Shown here: one piece after another, positions 1 through 5,040 of the stretch | How positions within the stretch are numbered: position 1 is the first letter of the stretch | Layout: each line of letters begins with the position of its first letter | NCBI GenBank assembly: GCA_002333125.1 | Contig: DDBM01000065.1 | Coordinates: forward strand, 1 to 6,310 | Direction of reading: 5' to 3' | Source of the DNA: Moraxellaceae bacterium UBA2032 | GTDB taxonomy: Bacteria; Pseudomonadota; Gammaproteobacteria; Pseudomonadales; Moraxellaceae | DNA length: 6,310 bases | Program-made: the position numbers and the translations under genes | Notes under the pieces: model-generated | Databases searched by the model: none | Seen by the model: the letters and a program-made list of their open reading frames with translations, nothing else | What the model was told of the DNA's origin: nothing

Positions 1-337
1 ATATCATATATATATTCTAAATCTGTAAAATATATATTTAGTATGTACATATTTCCTTTTAATTAAGCCGTAAAAAACATCAAAAATTAGGTGGCCGATA
101 TAAGTAGCCAAATGATAGCTAGCCGATTTACATCGTATTTTTGATTGTTGGCTATGGTGTTGGACGATAGCCAAGTTGGGTTGTTAAAATTGGCTGATTA
201 ACGGTGTTGTAAGCCAGAACCAGTAAAATATTTCTGTAGAGCTAAGTTTTTTCTAGTCACATAAAAAAATTAATTGTCTTTAAATTCAATTAGATATTTC
301 TAAAAATGTGTTAGACATAAGATGGAAGGATTTTGTA
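1..337. other. AT-rich leader without a convincing gene
   Basis: No credible reading frame was found on either strand. The first 60 bases are nearly pure A/T with runs of TATATA. From about 90 to 200 the core TAGCCAA and its complement TTGGCTA alternate (see the separate repeat entry). The region just before the first gene (about 240-320) is again AT-rich and probably holds its promoter. I could not find a well-spaced -35/-10 pair: TTGTCT at 274-279 has no good -10 partner at 16-18 bases. Confidence 0.6.
105..196. repeat. Alternating short inverted repeats TAGCCAA / TTGGCTA
   Basis: TAGCCAA occurs at 105-111 and 168-174. Its complement TTGGCTA occurs at 148-154, and a one-base variant TTGGCTG at 190-196. 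The pair TTGGCTAT (148-155) and ATAGCCAA (167-174) can form an 8-bp stem with an 11-base loop. This could be a regulator-binding cluster, a folded leader RNA or the remains of an intergenic repeat. The sequence alone does not decide between these. Confidence 0.45.
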
Positions 338-1393
338 ATGGAGAGTAAAATTGGCGATTTGAAGCAGCGCGGTATTTCTAATGCGCTATTCAATCTTGTA
401 AGTGATAAAAAATTATCCTGCGAAAACTATTTCGGCCATCTTATAAGTGTTGCAAGTCAGAATAGTGTTAACTGCACATCATTTTCCAAATTATTATCTC
501 TTGATGTGGCTATTAAAAACCTGCTTACATCTGCTAGCTGTTCTACTTGGATGAATGCTGAGTTTAGTAAATTATCAGATGAAAAAGAAATCAAAGTTAA
601 ATCCGTAATGGCTGAGCTTACAGCCGCTGGAGTTTTATGTGATGTTTTTCCAAGAATACAGCCCATTCCTGTGAGAAATAGTGTGAAAACGTCAGATTTT
701 TTGATTGAAGAAAACATATATGTTGAGGTTTATTGTCCCCAAGAGTCTCAGCCTGAGCGCACTAAACTTGATGAAAAACTTGATAAGCAAGTAGACATGG
801 TTCAAATAGCAATTTCGCATCCAATAACAGGCTCTAATGAGCTAGCATTGAGATTCTCTGCAAATAAAACGATTGATAGAGTTTTGAATGCAAAAAGGTC
901 AAATAATCAAACAAAAGAAGGTGCTGAAAACATACTTTGGATTGACCTTTTAAACGGATTCGAAGTTTCATGCCTTAAAACATTACCCTATGAAAGCATA
1001 AATAAAGGAGATAATACTTTTGTAGGTAGTTTTGGTATTTGGCATGCTTTTTATGGCAAAAAAGACGAGAGCATATTTTCGCCTGATCGTACTTCTTTGA
1101 AATTTCTAGCAGTAAAGACAGATTTTTATAATCAAAAAGAAGACGGCTTGTTCAGAGCCAGAAAGACTTTATCTGCCGCGATTTTGCTTGCTTCAGATGG
1201 CATTGTTTTATTTGAAAATCCTTGGGCAAACATTCCATTATCAATAAAAACCAAAAGAAATATTGCGCGGGTATTTCGGTTCAGACCCGAATATTCTTAT
1301 TTTGGCGTGAATAATAAGCTTGAAGATTTTGAAATAGAAAAAATACTATTAAAAATAGAGTGGATTTATGACAAAACAAATAGCGTGCCGTAG
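338..1393 (+). CDS. Uncharacterised 351-residue protein, possible PD-(D/E)xK-like fold
   Basis: I do not recognise this protein. The ATG at 338 is preferred over an in-frame GTG at 308 because GGAAGGA at 324-330 sits 7 bases before it; the GTG has no such site. There is no signal peptide or membrane segment, so it is probably cytoplasmic. Around residues 119-133 the order SDFLI, a short loop, then YVEVYCP resembles the core of PD-(D/E)xK nucleases: D120 and E130, with Tyr where the Lys normally stands, and an upstream Glu at about 93. A Lys-rich helix (RTKLDEKLDKQ, about 141-151) follows, and then a hydrophobic strand NILWIDLL (about 198-205). This is a weak pattern match, not a family assignment. 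Another hydrophobic strand pair (AAILLASDGIVLF) lies at about 280-292. Its 3' end overlaps the next small ORF by 26 bases. It is AT-rich, unlike the neighbouring AbiE genes. Confidence 0.8.
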   Translation: MESKIGDLKQRGISNALFNLVSDKKLSCENYFGHLISVASQNSVNCTSFSKLLSLDVAIKNLLTSASCSTWMNAEFSKLSDEKEIKVKSVMAELTAAGVLCDVFPRIQPIPVRNSVKTSDFLIEENIYVEVYCPQESQPERTKLDEKLDKQVDMVQIAISHPITGSNELALRFSANKTIDRVLNAKRSNNQTKEGAENILWIDLLNGFEVSCLKTLPYESINKGDNTFVGSFGIWHAFYGKKDESIFSPDRTSLKFLAVKTDFYNQKEDGLFRARKTLSAAILLASDGIVLFENPWANIPLSIKTKRNIARVFRFRPEYSYFGVNNKLEDFEIEKILLKIEWIYDKTNSVP

Positions 1394-1514
1394 TCTGTCT
1401 AAATTGCACGTCAAGTGCGACAAGCACCCAGCTGTTTATTGTGTTATTTTTGATGATTCTGAGGTGATCTCAGTTTTTAATTTTGTTATGGATGCTTGCG
1501 CCTTACGCGAGTAG
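1368..1514 (+). CDS. Small 48-residue hypothetical protein overlapping the previous gene
   Basis: This frame starts at ATG 1368, 26 bases inside the end of the preceding gene in another frame, and stops at TAG 1512-1514. AGAG at 1357-1360 lies 7 bases before the ATG and could act as a weak ribosome-binding site. The overlap would suit translational coupling. The product begins MTKQIACRSLSKLHVKCDKH and continues with a hydrophobic strand (AVYCVIF), an acidic turn (DDSE) and a second hydrophobic strand (VISVFNFVM). It has four Cys and two His (CDKH at 17-20), but no complete zinc-finger spacing. No family is recognised. The frame fills the gap between its two neighbours exactly, which favours a real gene, but at this length it could be chance. 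Confidence 0.45.
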   Translation: MTKQIACRSLSKLHVKCDKHPAVYCVIFDDSEVISVFNFVMDACALRE

Positions 1515-1535
1515 TTAGATTTTAAGGAGTAAAAA

Positions 1536-1967
1536 ATGACGACATTAAAAACGCTAATATTCACTATTATGCTGTCTGTTTCATTTGTGACAGAAGCTAA
1601 AGAGCATACAGTTGGTGCTTATACAGTTTGGGGAAGTTATTCTGCTGGTGGCTTTACTTGGAAAAATATAGTAGTCCCTGCATCTACTAAACGGAATGAA
1701 TTGATAACAATTGCTAAAAGACTAAAGTCTACATATCCGAATACTCGAATACATATCTTTAATGACGATACAAAAATTAAGCAGTATGTTCAGAGGGATA
1801 TTTATTTTAGTGCACCTGATCGAAGCAAGGTAAAGAAAGTTGAGTTTCCAGGGGCGTGGGTGGACAAGCATTTTTTGGGCAATATAAATGATCGCTCCAC
1901 AGAAAGTATGGAGACAGGCCAGTGGCAGCTTGTGACCCCATATGGTGAGCCGATAGATCCATTGTGA
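1536..1967 (+). CDS. Small secreted or periplasmic hypothetical protein (143 residues)
   Basis: The start is well supported: AAGGAG at 1524-1529 is 6 bases before the ATG. Residues 1-21 form a Sec signal peptide: a Lys at position 5, a hydrophobic core LIFTIMLSVSFV, and a probable signal peptidase I site TEA|KEH. The mature part is about 122 residues without Cys. It has an apparent beta-alpha-beta stretch (about 46-75): VVPASTKRNEL, a helix with IAKRLKSTYP, then strand TRIHIFNDD. The end is Trp/Gly/Pro-rich (GQWQLVTPYGEPIDPL). I do not recognise the family. The gene begins 21 bases after the small ORF, so it may share its transcript, and it converges on the AbiEii toxin gene with 41 bases between the stops. 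Confidence 0.8.
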   Translation: MTTLKTLIFTIMLSVSFVTEAKEHTVGAYTVWGSYSAGGFTWKNIVVPASTKRNELITIAKRLKSTYPNTRIHIFNDDTKIKQYVQRDIYFSAPDRSKVKKVEFPGAWVDKHFLGNINDRSTESMETGQWQLVTPYGEPIDPL

Positions 1968-1987
1968 TTTATAGCGTTCCCGTAGTT

Positions 1988-2026
1988 GGGGTAGTTACCA
2001 CATAGCGTCTATGTGGTAACTATTCC
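1988..2026. terminator. Perfect palindrome between convergent genes, possible bidirectional terminator
   Basis: TAGTTACCACATAG (1992-2005) and CTATGTGGTAACTA (2009-2022) are perfect inverted copies, with a 3-base CGT loop. On the plus-strand RNA the stem can extend by two G-U and two G-C pairs (1988-1991 with 2023-2026). It lies just after the secreted-protein gene (stop at 1967) and contains the stop codon of the AbiEii gene on the other strand. Neither side has a strong T-run, so classic intrinsic termination is uncertain. The left arm is also one of the two direct repeats bounding the AbiE module, so the structure may instead be an end of the acquired segment. Confidence 0.5.
1990..2005 (+). 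repeat. Left copy of 16-bp direct repeat bounding the AbiE module
   Basis: GGTAGTTACCACATAG here matches GGTAGTTACCACACAG at 3414-3429 in 15 of 16 positions, in the same orientation. The two copies enclose exactly the GC-rich toxin-antitoxin module. They may be a duplicated target or attachment site. Alternatively, pairing the inverted copy at 2009-2022 with the right-hand copy gives terminal inverted repeats. Confidence 0.6.
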
Positions 2027-2920
2027 TACCAGCCGTTTTAAAGCAGCCAATGCCTGATCAAAGGCAATGATCTCATCAGAACGTGCGAAAGAGACTTGAT
2101 GAACGTAGGCATCGTACTCGTCGATCCATGCAACATCTGTTTCTAACAGGTTCAGCATGGCGGTGAAGCGATCCGCATGTGCAGCTGGTGCGTTGCCTCC
2201 ACCCCTGCTGGAATCGGCTGCTACTGCTTGCAGAACAAGGATTGTGAATTGTGTTGATTCCGTTGCTAGTTGCTCTAAAGCAGCTAGGTCATGTAAGTGG
2301 CGAATAACGGTTGCATCATCATCTTTGCTCCCACGTTGACGGGTACATACACGCCAAGCTAAGGCACTGAGCTTATCGGCAGCCGTCTCTACTGGATCAA
2401 CACAGGGAAACTCGGCGACTTCAATTTCTGTTTGCAGGGCTTGACCTATTATGGATCGGAGCGGGCGGGCTATCGATGGCAAAGCTGGTGGACGGAAGCT
2501 CATTTCGACGCGCAGATGTGGTCGTAATCCAGGGCCTATTGGGAATTGGCTGGGGTAGCCAAAGTTTACAGAGAAAAAATTGCCGCTGTCTCTGACGATA
2601 GGTTCACCCTGCAACTCAAAGCCAGAATTTTGCAGGGTGGTAATGACTTGTTCGCGATAGGTGCGACGAACCCTACGCTCGACATTTCCAATTACCTTGA
2701 AGTCTATGTCTTCTGAGAAACGCTTGATGAGGCCCCATCCCTTGGACAGGGAGGTTCCACCAGAGAATATGGGTTGAATCAGCTCATGTTGGATTGAAGC
2801 AAGTACGCCAAGGGCGCGAGTCACATACCAGTCTTTTTCAATAAGACCTGCTTCCGTGCCGATGGCTCCAGCCAGTTGCTCAATCAAATCGGGATTAAGC
2901 ACGCTCGAAGCCCAAGACAA
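2009..2920 (-). CDS. abiEii: AbiEii/AbiGii-family nucleotidyltransferase toxin
   Basis: This is the toxin of a type IV toxin-antitoxin module. The family is a DNA polymerase beta-like nucleotidyltransferase that blocks growth; characterised relatives act in phage abortive infection, and some modify tRNA. Visible motifs are IEKDWYVTRAL (27-37), the NTase signature FSGGTSLSKGW (52-62) followed by SEDIDF (69-74) with metal-binding Asp 71 and Asp 73, a strand LRVEMSF (136-142) with Glu 139, DKLSALAWR (182-190) and RHLHDLAAL (207-215). The length (303) is normal and all core residues look intact. The start is TTG at 2920, overlapping the antitoxin gene by 26 bases; GTG at 2902, overlapping by 8 bases, is a real alternative giving 297 residues. 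Neither has a strong ribosome-binding site, so translation is probably coupled. The last codons and stop lie in an arm of the palindrome at 1992-2022. Confidence 0.93.
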   Translation of the reverse strand: MSWASSVLNPDLIEQLAGAIGTEAGLIEKDWYVTRALGVLASIQHELIQPIFSGGTSLSKGWGLIKRFSEDIDFKVIGNVERRVRRTYREQVITTLQNSGFELQGEPIVRDSGNFFSVNFGYPSQFPIGPGLRPHLRVEMSFRPPALPSIARPLRSIIGQALQTEIEVAEFPCVDPVETAADKLSALAWRVCTRQRGSKDDDATVIRHLHDLAALEQLATESTQFTILVLQAVAADSSRGGGNAPAAHADRFTAMLNLLETDVAWIDEYDAYVHQVSFARSDEIIAFDQALAALKRLVGIVTT

Positions 2921-3302
2921 TACCGTTATATCCGATTTTTCGGCGCACTCGTTTTTTTACGGCTACTACCCGACCAGCAGGGACTTGGGTGGTCAGGCCT
3001 GAGCTGTAGGCGCGCTCTAGGCGAGTAGGCAGGGTTTCAACCCCTAAACGTGCCAATGCTTCAGTAGCGAGGGTACGAAAGCCTTTTATGGGAGCTGGGG
3101 TGCCATCTATTAAAGAAGGTTTTGCGCGAGTATACAGGCCTTGGCCAAGCTTGAGTAGGCGGCCTCGCTTCACCAGATGACTGAGGGCACGGCCCACCTG
3201 ATCATAGTCACCAATATCGGCAAAATCCGCGCGTAGGAATACATCACCGCGCTTGCGGGTGATACGCCTCTGAATGCGGCTTTCCAGTGTCTCAGACTTC
3301 AT
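2895..3302 (-). CDS. abiEi: DUF6088/AbiEi-like antitoxin and transcriptional regulator
   Basis: This is the antitoxin partner of the overlapping AbiEii gene. In this family an N-terminal winged helix-turn-helix binds the operon's own promoter, and the rest counters the toxin. In type IV systems this occurs without a stable toxin-antitoxin complex. The first 65 residues of the 135 show the wHTH: RITRKRGDVFLRADFAD, then QVGRALSHLVKRGRLLKLGQ as the recognition and wing part, ending in GLYTRAKPS. The C-terminal part is very basic (VAVKKRVRRKIGY). The ATG at 3302 is chosen over an in-frame TTG at 3338, because the TTG overlaps the -10 box of the likely promoter and could not be in the transcript. 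The ribosome-binding site is weak. The gene is GC-richer than the plus-strand genes and SLR1, suggesting transfer. Confidence 0.87.
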   Translation of the reverse strand: MKSETLESRIQRRITRKRGDVFLRADFADIGDYDQVGRALSHLVKRGRLLKLGQGLYTRAKPSLIDGTPAPIKGFRTLATEALARLGVETLPTRLERAYSSGLTTQVPAGRVVAVKKRVRRKIGYNGIVLGFERA

Positions 3303-3334
3303 GATTTTGCTGGTCTTTAGCAGGTTATAACTCA

Positions 3335-3363
3335 ACAATAGGCTGATAAATACAGGTTGTCAA
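3335..3363 (-). promoter_or_regulatory. Sigma-70 promoter of the abiEi-abiEii operon
   Basis: On the minus strand TTGACA (complement of 3358-3363), a 17-base spacer and TATTGT (complement of 3335-3340) form a strong -35/-10 pair. Transcription would begin near 3328, leaving a leader of about 25 bases before the antitoxin ATG at 3302. CAGGTT occurs on the plus strand at 3321-3326 and again at 3353-3358, flanking the -10. It could mark operator half-sites for autoregulation by the antitoxin, but two hexamers are weak evidence. Confidence 0.65.
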
Positions 3364-3413
3364 TATACGACACTACATGGCTATTTTAAAATTAAAAAAC
3401 AACAAGATAATGA

Positions 3414-3429
3414 GGTAGTTACCACACAG
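3414..3429 (+). repeat. Right copy of 16-bp direct repeat bounding the AbiE module
   Basis: GGTAGTTACCACACAG differs by one base from the copy at 1990-2005. It lies about 50 bases upstream of the -35 box of the antitoxin promoter and about 35 bases beyond the stop of SLR1. It is too far from the promoter to be an obvious repressor site, so a boundary role is the simpler reading. Confidence 0.6.
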
Positions 3430-3443
3430 ATAAGAACGGTGAC

Positions 3444-3461
3444 AAGAGCCAGCCGACTCTT
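3444..3461 (-). terminator. Possible stem-loop after the SLR1 gene
   Basis: On the minus strand AAGAGTC and GGCTCTT can pair (7 bp including one G-U) around a GGCT tetraloop, beginning 3 bases after the SLR1 stop codon. No T-run follows, so this is a weak candidate for an intrinsic terminator. Confidence 0.3.
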
Positions 3462-3464
3462 ATG

Positions 3465-4568
3465 TTATTTCCCCTTTTTCGATGAATTTGGCTGGGTTTT
3501 TGTGGTGGTAGGTAATGGTGTACCCACTTTCCATTTTGATGCTAGTTCTTGTGCTTCGGCGAGTTGAGTAGGCATTAGTAATAACGTGAGTTCTTTTCGC
3601 TTGTTTGTTGCTTCTGTATTGCCTTTAACACTCGCTAAATTAGACATCATATGAGCTAGAACTATGTTTTTTGTGGTGCCGATCCCATTTTCATACATTT
3701 CAGCCATAATAAGTTGGCTATGGGCATCACCTTGCCCAGCTGCTCTCAGGAACCAATGAGCAGCTTGGCGATAATCTTGAATTACGCCCCGTCCATTTAA
3801 ATACATACCTCCAATTGCTTTCTGAGATTCTAAATCACCTTGCTCGGCAGCTTTTAAGTACCATAGAGCGGACTCTGTTTTGTTTTTTGATGAATATTCC
3901 ATTGCAAGGCTTTTTTGCCCTCCAATAGTTAAAAACCAACGTCCTTCTTGCTGTTTATTTTGTATAAGCATTTGGTTTAAAAGTTTACCAAGTGCCACAC
4001 TTCCAAAGTTAGGCATATTGCTTTGAGTTGCTGATTTCAAATACCAATCAGCTGCATCTTCATTGCTTTTTAAGGTTCCTTGTCCCTTTTCTGTCATCAT
4101 TCCTAACCTAAATTGAGCTTCAGGTTGTCCTTGTTCGGCAGATTTGCGAAACCAAATAATCGCTTTATCTTGATTGGTGTTGAAAAAAAAGTCACCAATT
4201 ATAAATTGAGCTTGCATGTTGCCTTGTTCAGCAAGAGGTAAAAAGTCCTCCAATAGAGAGTTGTAATGCCCCTCACTATGCATGAAAGAAATTTCAACCT
4301 GAGCATTTGAATCACCTCCAAGAGCAGATTTTTTGTACCAATCTAAGGCGTTGGCATAATCTTTCTTTACACCTTGACCGTTGTAATACATTTTACCAAG
4401 TTTTGATTGCGCTTTAGCATTTCCTTGCTCCGCTAATGGCATGAACTCTTTTAGTGCAGTTTCATAATCTTCTCTATAGTAAGCATTATTACCTTCTTCT
4501 AATCCTGCAAAACATTGTAGTGACGCACTTCCCATCACTAACAACAAACCTAACGCATACCATTTCAT
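3465..4568 (-). CDS. Secreted Sel1-like repeat (SLR) protein, diverged paralogue (SLR1)
   Basis: Sel1-like repeats are TPR-like helical hairpins of about 36 residues that mediate protein-protein contacts. In bacteria such exported proteins often act in envelope processes or host interaction, but the partner cannot be read from sequence. The second ATG (4568) is preferred to the one at 4571: GGA lies 6 bases before it, and it gives an MKWY start matching the MKGY of the paralogue. The product has 367 residues. The signal peptide is about 1-21 (ALGLLLVMGSASLQCFA|GLEEG); the Cys is not in a proper lipobox. Clear SLR units are at about 51-85, 148-182, 244-278 and 280-315. Between them are shortened or worn units (for example 117-147, lacking the usual GxGVxxDY loop, and 185-242). 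The tail LAHMMSNLASVKGN, then AEAQELASKW and basic SSKKGK, parallels SLR2. Confidence 0.93.
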   Translation of the reverse strand: MKWYALGLLLVMGSASLQCFAGLEEGNNAYYREDYETALKEFMPLAEQGNAKAQSKLGKMYYNGQGVKKDYANALDWYKKSALGGDSNAQVEISFMHSEGHYNSLLEDFLPLAEQGNMQAQFIIGDFFFNTNQDKAIIWFRKSAEQGQPEAQFRLGMMTEKGQGTLKSNEDAADWYLKSATQSNMPNFGSVALGKLLNQMLIQNKQQEGRWFLTIGGQKSLAMEYSSKNKTESALWYLKAAEQGDLESQKAIGGMYLNGRGVIQDYRQAAHWFLRAAGQGDAHSQLIMAEMYENGIGTTKNIVLAHMMSNLASVKGNTEATNKRKELTLLLMPTQLAEAQELASKWKVGTPLPTTTKTQPNSSKKGK

Positions 4569-4571
4569 CAT

Positions 4572-5036
4572 ATTTCCCTGTAAAAACGTTTAAAAACTAA
4601 TGGTTATACTAGATTTTGTTGATATTTAAAATTAATGTCAAAAACAGGATCACACGCTGTGGTCGAGATTTTTTAAAAAAATTAGAAATAAAAGTAATAT
4701 TATGGATATATTAGAAGGATTCAGGCTTACAGATCTGTTTGAAAATACCAGCGATTTGAGCTTGCGATTGTTAGTGGTTTTTCACTGTTAAGGGGGAATT
4801 TTGGGTCTCCTTTAACATAATTGGTGTTATGCGATAAGTTTTCTGGTTGTTTTTTGTCCATAAAAACAACAAGATTACGGCGCGTTTTCTTATCAAAAAA
4901 GTGTATTTTGTCGGCGTAAAAAAATGATTTGGGCGCGGTCTCAGGCAGTGTTCGCTCAAATTTTTGATACCCCTCCCTCTTAGCAGATCTTGGGGGATCA
5001 ATAACGCGGTAACTTTACGGTAATGTAACCCTAACA
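4572..5036. other. Spacer between the two SLR genes with an unexplained open frame
   Basis: No gene with a supported start is seen. On the minus strand a frame stays open from 5014 down to a TAA at 4727-4729 (95 codons). Its translation contains DPPRSAKREGYQKFERTLPE, then FFYADKIHFFDKK and, at the end, LTIASSNRWYFQTDL, but it has no ATG until about residue 50. It could be a gene fragment or a dispersed repeat that happens to stay open. The spacer also has a perfect palindrome ACAGATCTGT (4729-4738), a stem-loop candidate at 4648-4664, and dyads near 5008-5040. Upstream of SLR1 on the minus strand, TTGACA (4636-4641) and TATAAC (4603-4608) are both present but 27 bases apart, too far to form one promoter. 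Confidence 0.4.
4640..4674. terminator. Candidate stem-loop terminator between SLR genes
   Basis: GATCACA (4648-4654) and TGTGGTC (4658-4664) form a 7-bp stem (one G-U pair on the plus-strand RNA) around a CGC loop. Six T follow on the plus strand (4669-4674) and five T on the minus strand (complement of 4640-4644). On the minus-strand RNA the G-U becomes a C-A mismatch, so the plus-strand form is better, although no plus-strand gene is nearby. On the minus strand it would separate the SLR2 and SLR1 transcripts. Confidence 0.3.
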
Positions 5037-5040
5037 TTAC
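5020..5040 (-). other. Small dyad containing the SLR2 stop codon
   Basis: GTAATGT (5020-5026) and ACATTAC (5034-5040) form a 7-bp inverted repeat with a 7-base loop, containing the TAA stop of SLR2. It overlaps a second, imperfect 23-bp dyad at 5008-5030 that begins GGTAAC and ends GTAACC. There is no T-run, so a terminator is doubtful. The overlapping dyads could equally be a protein-binding site. Confidence 0.3.

Noticed and set aside
457..717. Minus-strand frame of 86 codons
   Set aside because: It lies fully inside the well-supported plus-strand gene at 338-1393 and has no ribosome-binding site or recognisable motif.
2157..2339. Plus-strand frame of 60 codons
   Set aside because: It is antisense to the AbiEii toxin gene, whose motifs run through this region; its Ala/Ser/Cys-rich composition is a by-product.
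4500..4571. SLR1 as a lipoprotein because of a Cys near the signal cleavage site
   Set aside because: The residues before the Cys (SLQ in SLR1, SMK in SLR2) do not fit a lipobox, and an Ala-Gly signal peptidase I site follows directly.
4603..4641. TTGACA and TATAAC upstream of SLR1 as a promoter
   Set aside because: The two hexamers are 27 bases apart, too far for a sigma-70 promoter. TTGACA with a 17-base spacer meets only CAAAAT, which is too weak to call.
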